Source: Saprospiraceae bacterium
GTDB taxonomy: Bacteria > Bacteroidota > Bacteroidia > Chitinophagales > Saprospiraceae
Assembly: GCA_020627535.1 (NCBI GenBank)
Contig: JAHDGU010000003.1
Location: forward strand, 124,001-188,000
DNA length: 64,000 nucleotides
Direction: 5' to 3'
The notes below the pieces were generated by a model, which had not been told where the DNA came from, ran no database searches, and saw only the letters and a list, made by a program, of their open reading frames with translations. Below, piece by piece: positions 36,201-44,420 of this stretch. The position numbers were made by a program, and so were the translations under genes. Within the stretch, counting starts at the first letter, position 1. Every line of letters begins with the position of its first letter.

Positions 36201-36468
36201 TTATATAGATCGCTATCAACATACCGCCATAGCTAAAGAAAAATTGTCTTAGTCTTTCTCGCTTGTAGCGATAGGAAAACAAGTAGCATAGCCTGACTCC
36301 AATCACCATTCCAAATGCCCCAATGTAGCTTAGATCATGGTACCCTAGAACTACTGCTATTGCGATAGCCAAGAAAGATATCGCAGTTGTCCAAAAGACA
36401 AGACTTCTTTTGACCCATTGCACATATCCGAGACGCAGTCTCTTTGATAATTCAAAGAATTTTTTCAT
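33250..36468 (-). CDS. Membrane-bound multi-PAS hybrid-free histidine kinase
   Basis: 1072 aa. The N-terminal 1-180 has about six membrane helices (SLVFWTTAISFLAIAIAVVL, YIGAFGMVIGVRLCYLF, MLIAIYISLFIPEIYVEWLL and others). Five PAS-like domains follow: about 195-290, 320-440 (IVINADSSISYLSRQG), 450-565 (YVVDGDGRLLYSNLQG), 580-695 (IFVIDNLKLKIVDCNHIGEE) and 710-820. Then HisKA with the phospho-His in YIASHDLRAPLRAV and a HATPase_c (N box NLISNALKFAKV, G1 DNGIGLD, F box IFQIFEKL, G2 GSGLGLAI). There is no receiver at the end. It is the first gene of a kinase-ferredoxin-regulator block, 53 nt from the divergent menC. Confidence 0.9.
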   Translation of the reverse strand: MKKFFELSKRLRLGYVQWVKRSLVFWTTAISFLAIAIAVVLGYHDLSYIGAFGMVIGVRLCYLFSYRYKRERLRQFFFSYGGMLIAIYISLFIPEIYVEWLLFVIGMVRVASFPADLDIKSTRLAVLSIALLLVLGYEYVNFDDSLSLFIEHILLNKVLIVIGMLMIIFSAFSAYLIKKKEFEEARHREDFESSIFDQSTNALVLFDRTSGVVQKANSRFAQLFGKIENIDDLKVIEDETDAPINFRSFGDLLSNNLVVMGAGVPSFHIRLEGQSNTIIEAECTVHHDELTEKIQLSIHDQSKEIFERNNLINARDEAINLIESLPVGAIVINADSSISYLSRQGSKMLGYTQEEVIGQNCGILLYDPEDQRVKSMFSALMEGGQQEYRTVLRLRRKDGSDFYVTAHVGAFGWVNGDQDQFLISAWDISDQIAKEHQLVETQSVLSSVIEQSGYASYVVDGDGRLLYSNLQGLDYCTSDEHKIAVGENLHGCLSNPLGTWLMSWLPKVLDTRSEYQSEINFYRDDQKPQFLELKIKSLPYADSQEIFGALFTINDITKSKESEIETQIAKDRYQSVFTNTVEGIFVIDNLKLKIVDCNHIGEEIFGLDSTRSLDALQFSDFLAERPVKSKNKDQFLKMVFRRLFRHGRYEEDVRLKHQDGAEFLGSLKIISDRNSLVPRTICFVRDISAKAALKKENRRRRILLANFLENTGYAIDIIKITGVDENGPTGEILYRNNTSARILGVDEPHLSQGSLTYIEGERDYDTVHLSELLEDGSTSYLARLDVEGRSVDYFIREQLLPIEEDLFLMRMLEDVSASIKREQKLRESLDLLEQNRVKLEEYIESNLQLENFAYIASHDLRAPLRAVISFAKLFDQNYSEGLDPKAKRYLDIIIKNSQNMLVFITDLLTFSKVNASKIDHAEIDVEILVNQVLSDLSSQIDQQSAQIKIEGLPQTIHGERSLLKMVFQNLISNALKFAKVNEPPVIVVTSEEMGSHYRFTVTDNGIGLDMQYADKIFQIFEKLHSHDKYDGSGLGLAISKRIIEKHGGTLGVDSELNQGASFFFTVPRGHRS
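34592..34608 (-). repeat. Hairpin motif copy 10 (arms GGCC/GGCC)
   Basis: TTTTT in place of CATTT, then arm GGCC, loop GAAA, arm GGCC, fully paired. It is in the sense direction in the histidine kinase gene (F-L-A-E-R-P). Confidence 0.72.
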
Positions 36469-36521
36469 GTTGTGGATAGCATCATCCCAAACTTAGCATA
36501 ACAAAATGTGTTCTGTAGATC

Positions 36522-37520
36522 GTGCGAGGAAGCAAATTAGATCTCATTTTCAAGCAGCCCTCAGGTACTTCTCGAGGTATCTTGAAGACCAAGCGATCAT
36601 ATTATATACATGATACAGTCTCTGATGCCATCGGCGAAGCCTCCCTCATTGAAGGGCTCAGTCCCGATGATCCAAAGCTCATCGAATCACACATCTATAG
36701 CAACTTCGGAAGAGTAGACGAAATGCTACTGCAATCAAATCCAGCCCTCAGATTCGCCTATGAGACACTTGAGCAGTGGCCTCATATCGTCAAGAGCACC
36801 TTTGCCCAAGGCATGAAACCGATAAAAATCAATGGACTCATATGGATGGGAACAAAGGACTTCATGTATCAACAAATCCGAGAAAAGCTCGACGCTGGGT
36901 ACAGATGTATCAAGATGAAGATTGGTGCCATCGACTTTGATGAAGAGCTCGCGCTCTTGGAATATATACGCCGTCAATATCCTGCCACTGATCTCCAGCT
37001 CAGAGTAGATGCCAATGGCGCATTTTTGCCTGATGATGTTCTTGAAAAGCTCAAACGGCTCGCCTCTCTCGATATCCACTCGATAGAGCAGCCTATCGCA
37101 CCCTACCAAGATCAAGAAATGAAGAGGCTCTGTGAGCTGACACCTATTCCTATTGCACTGGACGAAGACTTGATCAATCGGCACATGGAAGATAAATCTG
37201 CCTACCTTGCCCATGTGAGGCCACAATACATCATTCTTAAGCCCAGTTTGATTGGAGGTACACGGTCAGCTGACGAATGGATACATGCAGCAGAATCCAA
37301 TGACATATCCTGGTGGGCTACCTCTGCTCTCGAGTCTGATATTGGTCTCTGTGCTATAGCGTCTTGGCTATCCAAGAAAGAACTACCAGAACATCTCTAT
37401 CAAGGTCTTGGCACTGGTCAACTCTTTACCAATAATGTCCCCAGTCCGCTTTATCTCAAGGACGGTATGATCAGCTACGATCCTTACGGAAAATGGAATT
37501 TTGACGTCCTCAAGCAATGA
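36522..37520 (+). CDS. menC: o-Succinylbenzoate synthase MenC
   Basis: 332 aa, enolase superfamily. The start is GTG 36522; the ATG at 36506 is out of frame. Active-site residues: the K-x-K in CIKMKIGAIDF, metal ligands in LRVDANGAF, SIEQPI and ALDEDLINR, and the second Lys in YIILKPSLIGG. MenC dehydrates SHCHC to o-succinylbenzoate in menaquinone synthesis. First gene of a four-gene men operon; menE starts 3 nt after its stop. Confidence 0.92.
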   Translation: MRGSKLDLIFKQPSGTSRGILKTKRSYYIHDTVSDAIGEASLIEGLSPDDPKLIESHIYSNFGRVDEMLLQSNPALRFAYETLEQWPHIVKSTFAQGMKPIKINGLIWMGTKDFMYQQIREKLDAGYRCIKMKIGAIDFDEELALLEYIRRQYPATDLQLRVDANGAFLPDDVLEKLKRLASLDIHSIEQPIAPYQDQEMKRLCELTPIPIALDEDLINRHMEDKSAYLAHVRPQYIILKPSLIGGTRSADEWIHAAESNDISWWATSALESDIGLCAIASWLSKKELPEHLYQGLGTGQLFTNNVPSPLYLKDGMISYDPYGKWNFDVLKQ

Positions 37521-37523
37521 TTG

Positions 37524-38564
37524 ATGTACAGACTACTTGATTGCCGTCAAAAAGCTGAAGTCCTAGAAGCGCTCGAGGATAGCGCAGAACCTTGGATTCA
37601 AGAGTTGTACTGTGTCGCTGCTCAGTGGATCCAAGGCGATGACACCATCTCATTTAAAACCTCAGGGTCTACGGGGGCCCCAAAGACGCTTGTCTTCACC
37701 AGGCAACAAATCAAACTATCTGCTCTTCGCACAGCTGACAGCTTTGATCTCCAGGGCAATATACTTGCGCTTCACTGTCTCCCATCACAGTACGTTGCAG
37801 GCAAAATGATGTTGCTGAGAGCCTTGATCCTAGGGTGGAGACTCATTCTCGTCAGACCAAAGATGAAGCTGAAGCTACAGATCAAAGATCCCATCGACTT
37901 CGCCGCCATGATACCGACCCAGGTGATGCACTGGCTAGATGACTCTGATCGGAGTCCCATCCGCCGTCTCATTATCGGTGGAGCCAGAGTCAGCACTCAG
38001 CTGACCGAGAAACTGCAGACTGTAACTGAACTTCAGGCATGGGAGACCTATGGCATGACTGAGACCCTGACGCACGTTGCTGCCAGGAGGCTTTCGCCAA
38101 AATGTGATGTTTCGTTCTATCCATTGAGTGATATCGAGCTGAGCATAGATGACGAAAAACGCCTCATCGTGAATGATGAAATTACTGGTGCTCATTGCAC
38201 GAATGACATCGTCGATCTGCATTCTGATCAGGGCTTTGACATCAAAGGACGAGCAGACTTCGTCATCAATTCCGGAGGTCTCAAGATCTTTCCCCAGGAC
38301 CTCGAAGCGAAATTATCTGGACTATACAGTCATGACATCCTCATCACAAGCGAACCGGACAAAAACTTAGGAGAACGCATCATTTTACTCGTCGATATGG
38401 ATGAAAAGATGCATCCCTACGAGACTCATTTTGCCGAAAGGCTAGAGAAAAAACTGTATCCTCGCAGGGTATACCGCTGTCAGATCCCACGCACCCCAAC
38501 AGGTAAAATCAATCGACTACAATCTCAACTTGTCGAGAAGCATCTCGTTTACTCTACAGTATGA
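37524..38564 (+). CDS. menE: o-Succinylbenzoate-CoA ligase MenE
   Basis: 346 aa from ATG 37524 (a TTG codon directly before it is an alternative start). ANL adenylate-forming fold: P-loop FKTSGSTGAPKTLVFT, AWETYGMTETLTHVAAR, hinge IKGRADFVINSGGLKI and the C-terminal Lys in RTPTGKINRL. The protein is shorter than proteobacterial MenE (about 450 aa) but compact MenE proteins are usual in Bacteroidota. It activates o-succinylbenzoate with ATP and CoA. It overlaps menF by 4 nt. Two hairpin motif copies lie inside. Confidence 0.9.
   Translation: MYRLLDCRQKAEVLEALEDSAEPWIQELYCVAAQWIQGDDTISFKTSGSTGAPKTLVFTRQQIKLSALRTADSFDLQGNILALHCLPSQYVAGKMMLLRALILGWRLILVRPKMKLKLQIKDPIDFAAMIPTQVMHWLDDSDRSPIRRLIIGGARVSTQLTEKLQTVTELQAWETYGMTETLTHVAARRLSPKCDVSFYPLSDIELSIDDEKRLIVNDEITGAHCTNDIVDLHSDQGFDIKGRADFVINSGGLKIFPQDLEAKLSGLYSHDILITSEPDKNLGERIILLVDMDEKMHPYETHFAERLEKKLYPRRVYRCQIPRTPTGKINRLQSQLVEKHLVYSTV
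38088..38104 (-). repeat. Hairpin motif copy 11 (arms TGGC/GCCT)
   Basis: CATTT, arm TGGC, loop GAAA, arm GCCT. Three G-C pairs with a T-T mismatch at the base. It is antisense in menE. Confidence 0.78.
38427..38443 (+). repeat. Hairpin motif copy 12 (arms TGCC/GGCT)
   Basis: CATTT, arm TGCC, loop GAAA, arm GGCT. Three G-C pairs with a T-T mismatch at the base. In the sense direction in menE (H-F-A-E-R-L). Confidence 0.78.
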
Positions 38565-39517
38565 GGGAGGAGTGGCTCATGATAAGATATCCCGGGGCGG
38601 ATCAAGCTGAGTACTATGGTTTGGTAAAATCGAGAAGTGATCATATGATCCACCTCCGTGGATTTGAGGACGAGGCTACATACTCCTACTCTCTTCAGCC
38701 TACTTCACCGTCAGAGTTTCTATTTGCCCTAGAGCAAGAATGGACCAAATGCAGCACCGATAAGGCCGAATATCTGGAGATCCAGCAAGCGTATCTCAAT
38801 CTTCTTAGCACAGGAACAATGCAAAAGATCATACAGTCTAGGATCATTAGCAAAAGAACCGCTAAGACGGACATTCAGGACTGGTTTGATGCCCTTTGTA
38901 AAAAGCATCCTCGTGCCTTTGTCTTTGCTATAAACACCCTTGCACTTGGCACGTGGATTGGAGCAACTCCGGAGCTTTTGGCCGAAAGGCTCGATAAAAA
39001 CACCTACCAGTCCATGTCACTAGCCGGGACTAAGTCTGCCGATAGTCCTCGTGCCTGGACCACCAAGGAGATCACAGAGCAATCCATCGTTACACGTCAC
39101 ATCCAAGAGCTCTGTGAGCGGCATGATTGGCCAATCACATGTAGTGCTCCATATGATCGCGAGGCTGGCCAAGCCGTTCATCGCTGCACCGACATCCTCA
39201 TATCTGCTCCAGGATCCTCTCTATTGCAAGTCGCTGATGCCCTTCACCCTACTCCGGCAATCTGTGGAGTTCCCGTATCACTGGCTCAAGAGATGATTGC
39301 AAAAATGGAATCGCATCGGCGCCAACTCTACTGTGGATACATGGCTCTAGAAGGTCCATGTTCTGCCAAGGCATATGTACTCCTGAGATGTGCCCGTGTG
39401 AAGCGTGGAGGAGTCGATATTTTTGTAGGAGGCGGCATCACTGCAGAATCAGATCCTGAAAGTGAATGGCGCGAAACTCAACTCAAAGCAAGTACCATAC
39501 TCGATGTCATCAGCTAG
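38561..39517 (+). CDS. menF: Isochorismate synthase MenF
   Basis: 318 aa, chorismate-binding domain. Family motifs in order: MQKIIQSRIISKR, LGTWIGATPELLAER, SLAGTKSADSPRAW, KEITEQSIVTRHIQE (metal-binding Glu region), CGVPVSLAQEMI, LYCGYMALEG and VGGGITAESDPESEWRET. It converts chorismate to isochorismate, the first committed step toward menaquinone. It is shorter than E. coli MenF because the N-terminal part is reduced. It is translationally coupled to menE (4-nt overlap) and overlaps menD by 14 nt. Confidence 0.9.
   Translation: MREEWLMIRYPGADQAEYYGLVKSRSDHMIHLRGFEDEATYSYSLQPTSPSEFLFALEQEWTKCSTDKAEYLEIQQAYLNLLSTGTMQKIIQSRIISKRTAKTDIQDWFDALCKKHPRAFVFAINTLALGTWIGATPELLAERLDKNTYQSMSLAGTKSADSPRAWTTKEITEQSIVTRHIQELCERHDWPITCSAPYDREAGQAVHRCTDILISAPGSSLLQVADALHPTPAICGVPVSLAQEMIAKMESHRRQLYCGYMALEGPCSAKAYVLLRCARVKRGGVDIFVGGGITAESDPESEWRETQLKASTILDVIS
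38975..38991 (+). repeat. Hairpin motif copy 13 (arms GGCC/GGCT)
   Basis: CTTTT in place of CATTT, arm GGCC, loop GAAA, arm GGCT with one G-T wobble. In the sense direction in menF (L-L-A-E-R-L). Confidence 0.68.
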
Positions 39518-41180
39518 TCTCTACAGTGCCAAAATCTCCACGCAGAGACTTGCCTTCATCTGCAAACAGCATGGGATAGAGCATATCGTGTTTTCTCCAG
39601 GTAGCAGAAATGCAGCACTTGTCATCGCATTTCATGCCATAGAAGGAATGCACTGCCATAGCGTCGTGGATGAGAGGTCTGCTGGATTCGTAGCACTTGG
39701 CATGGCTCAACAACTCGGCAAGGCTGTTGCTATTGCTTGCACCAGTGGATCAGCAGCCGTGAACTATATACCCGCGGCAGTCGAGGCATACTATCAGGGG
39801 ATACCTTTGTTGATATTGACAGCTGATCGACCAGTAGAGTGGATTGATCAAGGACCAGGTCAGAGTATACGTCAGAGCAAAATCTTTGAACCCAATATCA
39901 AGGGAAGCTTCGAATATATCCAGGAAGCTGAGCACCCCGATTTGCTTTGGTACAACGATCGCATCGCCAATAGTGCCATTCTTCTTGCCCATCGCGGACA
40001 GCCAGGACCGGTGCATATCAATCTGCCATTCAGAGAGCCACTTTATGCCACCCAATCCGCTGCCAGATTCGATGAGGTAAAAATCATCAGAGAAGGCGTG
40101 GAGCAATCGGACATTCAGCTGGATCCTCAGTTGATACAGCAATGGGCTTCCACCAAAAGGAAAATCATTCTAGTAGGTCAGCATGAACCAGATCTGGCGC
40201 TCTCAGAAGCTTTACTGCGGTGGAGAGATGATCCTAGTGTAGTCGTCATCACGGAGACGACCTCCAATATCCACGAGGCTCAAGATATCGCCTGTATCGA
40301 TCGGATTCTCATGACCATAAATGATCATCAAGCTTTTGAAGCTGAGATTGTACTGGGCATCGGCAATGCACTGATATCCAAAAAGATGCGAAGAATTCTC
40401 CAGGCTTTTCCAGATCTCGAGCACTGGCAGATTCATCCAGAACCAATGACCCTTGATCGCTATAAGAAACAGACCAGGATCATCACTGCACCAGCGCACA
40501 AAGTACTTCTTGCCCTACCGCTGGATCAGTCCGGCAACTATAAGCAGCAGTGGACTGATCTTCGCGATGCCATTCGTCCGAGACAGGCACAATATCTCTC
40601 TACGGTAGCCTGGAGTGATCTGGCTGCATACAAGCTCATATTCCTGAGTCTTCGAGATGAAATGACCATCCACCTCGGGAATAGCAGTGTGGTACGATAT
40701 GCACAGCTCTTTGAGCACTCTCAGCGTATGACCTTTCGATCCAATCGGGGTGTAAGTGGGATCGACGGCTGCACAAGCACGGCAGTAGGTGCCGCACTCT
40801 CAGATCCAGATCACCTGCACGTGCTCCTGTCAGGAGATCTAAGCTTCTTCTATGATTCCAATGCTATGTGGACACGAAACTGGCCTGATAATCTGAGGGT
40901 AATCGTGATCAATAATGGTGGAGGAGGAATCTTCAAGATCATACCTGGCCCAGATACGACTGAGCTCCAAGAAGATTTCTTTGTTGCAAGACAGGAGCGC
41001 ACTGTCGGCAAACTTGCGTCGGCTTATAACCTGCTGCACGAGATCGTTTCTGATGAAGCGACACTAACTACAGCCCTGAAATCGCTGCTTGACGGTGATC
41101 TGCAAATACTCGAGGTTGACACACGAGATGTGGCCAATGAACAAATCCTCTCTGATTACTTTGTTGCCCTGAAAAAGTAA
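39504..41180 (+). CDS. menD: MenD, SEPHCHC synthase
   Basis: 558 aa from ATG 39504; the longer GTG frame at 39462 lies well inside menF. Thiamine-diphosphate enzyme: VFSPGSRNAALVIAFH and SVVDERSAGFVALGMAQ (Glu for TPP activation), CTSGSAAVNYIPAAVEAYYQ, TADRPVEWIDQGPGQSIRQ. The TPP/Mg motif is HVLLSGDLSFFYDSNAMW (GDLSFxxD), ending at VIVINNGGGGIFK. It condenses isochorismate with 2-oxoglutarate. It ends the operon, followed by a terminator. menB, menA and menH are not in the window. Confidence 0.93.
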   Translation: MSSASLYSAKISTQRLAFICKQHGIEHIVFSPGSRNAALVIAFHAIEGMHCHSVVDERSAGFVALGMAQQLGKAVAIACTSGSAAVNYIPAAVEAYYQGIPLLILTADRPVEWIDQGPGQSIRQSKIFEPNIKGSFEYIQEAEHPDLLWYNDRIANSAILLAHRGQPGPVHINLPFREPLYATQSAARFDEVKIIREGVEQSDIQLDPQLIQQWASTKRKIILVGQHEPDLALSEALLRWRDDPSVVVITETTSNIHEAQDIACIDRILMTINDHQAFEAEIVLGIGNALISKKMRRILQAFPDLEHWQIHPEPMTLDRYKKQTRIITAPAHKVLLALPLDQSGNYKQQWTDLRDAIRPRQAQYLSTVAWSDLAAYKLIFLSLRDEMTIHLGNSSVVRYAQLFEHSQRMTFRSNRGVSGIDGCTSTAVGAALSDPDHLHVLLSGDLSFFYDSNAMWTRNWPDNLRVIVINNGGGGIFKIIPGPDTTELQEDFFVARQERTVGKLASAYNLLHEIVSDEATLTTALKSLLDGDLQILEVDTRDVANEQILSDYFVALKK

Positions 41181-41210
41181 AGCTCCCACGCCTGGTGACG
41201 TGAGAGCTTC
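41179..41210. terminator. Terminator between menD and the BNR-repeat gene
   Basis: AAGCTC-c-CACG, loop cctggtga, CGTG-a-GAGCTT: a 10-pair stem with one mismatch. The T run is weak, but the site lies in the 61-nt gap between two convergent genes. Confidence 0.7.
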
Positions 41211-41241
41211 ATCATTCTTTGACAACTGATATGGAAGAAGC

Positions 41242-44200
41242 CTAGCTCTTATCCAATCCGAGAAATTCAGCTTTGGATTGAAACTGTATCGTTTCTTGAC
41301 CAGCTTTCTCCAAGAGTGTGTTGAGCTTCTTGATCACTTCCATTTGCTTGCCCCACTCTACTTTTCTCTCCTCAAGTTGAGATTTGAGCAAATCAAGATT
41401 GGCCAATTGTGCTTTGGAAGGCTTGCCACTGTAACCTGCGACTTCTCCATAGAGACTGGCAATCTTCTCACGCAGCTCGGGATCTACCTGACCTACGTAG
41501 TTATCACCTTCTGTGACGACTACTGACTTCTTGAAGCTTGTAGCATCGTCTAGCACAGTACGCGCCAATTTTGCAACTTTCTTGTTTTCAAATGACTTCA
41601 AGGATTCGGCGCGCTCATTGACCTGCTCGACCTGATCCATCACGTAGGCCAGATCCTCATTCATTCGATAGAGCTCCATAGCTTTCTCATATTGCAGTTG
41701 TCGATCTGCATCTGTATGGATGGAATTTGGGTCTGCCTCCAGCCTGATTGTCTGCTTATAGGTCTCCTTGCCCTTCTTGATCACCACTGTATAGTCTCCA
41801 GCTGGTACGCGTGGCGTCGTAAATCCTCCGAATGTGAAGGTCTTTGCCTTTGCGATTTTAGGCATTGGTAGTTGACCATTCCATTCTACGATATTGATGC
41901 CTTTACTTTTTCCTGGCGATAGCTCGGCGACTTTGAAACCATTTTCGTCAAATACTTGCATACTCATCTTACCGAAGGTGTGCCTGCTTTTCATGAAGTA
42001 AACGATTTGTGCATTGGGGCTAGGATTCTCCCCAACGAACTCACCAGCGAGTGCATATCCTCCAAAGCTACCGGGCTCCTTGACGACCTGAGCCCCCATA
42101 TCAATGAAGGTCAGTGGTTCTGACAGAAGCTCCTCATTGATTTTTCTCAATGGACGTACGTCATCAATGATGATTACTCCTCGCCCATGTGTTGCCATGA
42201 CCAGGGAGTGATCTCGCGGGTGTAGGGTCAGATGGTGGACGGGCACACTGGGCATGTTGCTTTCAAATTTTGACCAATGAATACCTCCATCAATCGTAAC
42301 ATAGAGTCCCATCTCTGTACCGAGGTACAGGATATCCGGATTCACGAGGTCCTCCTGTATGCTTCGAGCAAATGATTCGATGTTGTCCTTTGCGATTGAA
42401 GTCCAGGTCTGTCCGTAGTCAGTGGTTCTGTAGACATAGGTATTGTGGTCATTGAGTGTATGTCCGTCAAAGACCGCATATGCCGTAGCCAGATCATGCG
42501 CACTTGGTTCCATATGATATACCCATGTACCTGCTGGTACACCATTGACATTTGGTCTGACATTGGTCCAAGTGGCACCACCGTCCTTGGTGATCTGGAT
42601 ATTGCCGTCATCAGTACCTGCCCAGATGACATTCTCATCAAGTGCTGACTCTGCTATGGTAAAGATGGTACAGTGATTTTCCGCCCCAGAGTTGTCTTTT
42701 GAGAGACCACCACTTTCTTCTTGGTTTTGCTTTGTTTTGTCATTAGTCGTGAGGTCTGGTGAGATCTTTCTCCAACTCTCTCCTTGATCTTCGGATACAT
42801 GGACAAATTGGCTACCGATATACAGACGATCAGATTGATGCGGACTGGTGCAGATAGGCGCATTCCAATTGAATCTCAATTTCGGCTCACCTTCTTCCGG
42901 ATATGGCTTGATGACTTTTGCTGAGTTTTTGTCAATATCGACACGCCATACATTTTCTGCTCCTTGCATTTCGCTGTAGACAATATTGGGGTCATCAGGG
43001 TGTGGATAGACTCTGAATCCATCTCCATACCCGACAGACAGCCAGTGGCGGCCAAGAACTCCTCCGGCTTTGGAAGAAGGTCCTACCCATGACCCATTGT
43101 CCTGGAGGCCTCCATACACATTGAAGGGTGTCTCCATATCGACAGTGACATGATAGTATTGACTCAGAGGTAGCCCTTTGACCATATCCCAAACATATCC
43201 GCCGTCATATGATCGGTAAGTACCGCCGTCGCAGGCCAGATATAGTCTGTCTTTATTGTTGATGTCGAAGTGATAGTCGTGGATGTCGGCATGGACACCG
43301 CCGCCTACACTGCGGAATGTGCTCCCTCCATCTTCAGAGATCGCTCCAAAAACCCCGGCCTTACAAAGTTTATTTTCATCATGAGGGCTCACCACTAGGC
43401 GAGAAAAGTAAAAAGGTCTTACCGTCAGTTCAAAGTCGCTATTGATGTGCTTCCAGGATTGACCTGCATCCTCAGATTTATACAGTCCTTTGTCCTCTGC
43501 TTTCTCTGATTCGACGACAGAGTACAAGATATCGCTATTACTCGGTGCGACAGCAATAGCCAGACGGCCCAGCTTACCTGATGGAAAGCCATTGTGAATT
43601 TTATTCCAATTTTTACCACCATCAATGCTCTTGTACAAACCGCTTTTGTATCCTCCGCTGCTGAAGGACCATGGCGTGCGTCGAAACTCCCAAAATGCTG
43701 CATAGAGCACATCAGGATTGTTGGGATCTCTGATGAGGTCCGAGCAGCCCACTCCGTCATCGTCTAGATGAAAAATCTGATTCCATGTCTCTCCACCATC
43801 GGTGGTCTCATAAATACCGCGTTCCTTACTTGCGCCCCAGAGGGGACCAAGGACACCAACGAGAATGTGCTTTGAATTCTCAGGATGAATCTCAATTCCA
43901 CTGATTCGCTCAGCATTTTTGAAGCCCATGTGCTTCCAGGACTTCCCGCCATCTGTACTGCGATAAAGACCGTCTCCAACAGAAGTACTATTCCTCGTCC
44001 ATATCTCGCCTGTCCCTACCCAAATCGTGTTATCCGGATCATTTGGATCAAGTGCGACTCGACCTATCGACTGATTGTATTTGTCAAATATGGGTCTGAA
44101 GTTGATAGCGCCATCTTCAGATTTCCATACACCACCACCAGCAGTTCCTATGTATATGATCTTGGGATTGCTTGGATGACCTTCAATATCCGTCGTCCGA

Positions 44201-44340
44201 CCACTCATCAGGGCCGGACCGATCTGTCGGGCTCTCAGAGAGCCAAAGAGTGCATTGCCAGTAAGATTGATTCCATCATCTTGTGCCCACGATATTGGCA
44301 GGCTCATCGCGAAGATGAACAGCGTCAGTAAAATTCTCAT
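41242..44340 (-). CDS. Secreted BNR/sortilin-like beta-propeller protein
   Basis: 1032 aa. Signal peptide MRILLTLFIFAMSLPISWAQ. About eleven Asp-box (S/T-x-D-x-G-x-x-W/F) motifs from residue 75 to 690, for example STDGGKSWKHMG, TTDGGETWNQI, SIDGGKNWNKI, TKDGGATWTNV and TIDGGIHWSKF, indicate two propellers of the VPS10/sortilin kind. Proteins of this type are commonly annotated as glycosyl hydrolases, but I see no sialidase catalytic set. From about 760 comes a beta-domain (MSMQVFDENGFKVAELSPG, a T9SS-like fold inside the chain), then a helical tail to the end. No sorting domain. A terminator separates it from the upstream LolA-like gene. Role unknown. Confidence 0.85.
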   Translation of the reverse strand: MRILLTLFIFAMSLPISWAQDDGINLTGNALFGSLRARQIGPALMSGRTTDIEGHPSNPKIIYIGTAGGGVWKSEDGAINFRPIFDKYNQSIGRVALDPNDPDNTIWVGTGEIWTRNSTSVGDGLYRSTDGGKSWKHMGFKNAERISGIEIHPENSKHILVGVLGPLWGASKERGIYETTDGGETWNQIFHLDDDGVGCSDLIRDPNNPDVLYAAFWEFRRTPWSFSSGGYKSGLYKSIDGGKNWNKIHNGFPSGKLGRLAIAVAPSNSDILYSVVESEKAEDKGLYKSEDAGQSWKHINSDFELTVRPFYFSRLVVSPHDENKLCKAGVFGAISEDGGSTFRSVGGGVHADIHDYHFDINNKDRLYLACDGGTYRSYDGGYVWDMVKGLPLSQYYHVTVDMETPFNVYGGLQDNGSWVGPSSKAGGVLGRHWLSVGYGDGFRVYPHPDDPNIVYSEMQGAENVWRVDIDKNSAKVIKPYPEEGEPKLRFNWNAPICTSPHQSDRLYIGSQFVHVSEDQGESWRKISPDLTTNDKTKQNQEESGGLSKDNSGAENHCTIFTIAESALDENVIWAGTDDGNIQITKDGGATWTNVRPNVNGVPAGTWVYHMEPSAHDLATAYAVFDGHTLNDHNTYVYRTTDYGQTWTSIAKDNIESFARSIQEDLVNPDILYLGTEMGLYVTIDGGIHWSKFESNMPSVPVHHLTLHPRDHSLVMATHGRGVIIIDDVRPLRKINEELLSEPLTFIDMGAQVVKEPGSFGGYALAGEFVGENPSPNAQIVYFMKSRHTFGKMSMQVFDENGFKVAELSPGKSKGINIVEWNGQLPMPKIAKAKTFTFGGFTTPRVPAGDYTVVIKKGKETYKQTIRLEADPNSIHTDADRQLQYEKAMELYRMNEDLAYVMDQVEQVNERAESLKSFENKKVAKLARTVLDDATSFKKSVVVTEGDNYVGQVDPELREKIASLYGEVAGYSGKPSKAQLANLDLLKSQLEERKVEWGKQMEVIKKLNTLLEKAGQETIQFQSKAEFLGLDKS

Positions 44341-44369
44341 AGAATGGATGTATTGTGGCTTGGTTTAAG

Positions 44370-44402
44370 AAAAAAGAGTGGCATGCTCGAAGCAGCCACT
44401 CT
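44370..44402 (-). terminator. Terminator of the LolA-like gene
   Basis: On the minus strand AGAGTGGC, a 12-nt loop, GCCACTCT, then a run of T: a clear rho-independent terminator 19 nt behind the LolA-like gene and before the BNR gene on the same strand. Confidence 0.88.
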
Positions 44403-44420
44403 TCTATTGGGTAGTATTAT

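Noticed and set aside
42361-42382. CATTTGCTCGAAGC on the minus strand in the BNR gene
   Set aside because: The loop is one base short and the second arm incomplete, so it does not meet the motif definition.
41242-44340. Glycosyl hydrolase activity for the BNR-repeat protein
   Set aside because: Asp boxes are structural; no sialidase arginine triad or catalytic pair was recognised.
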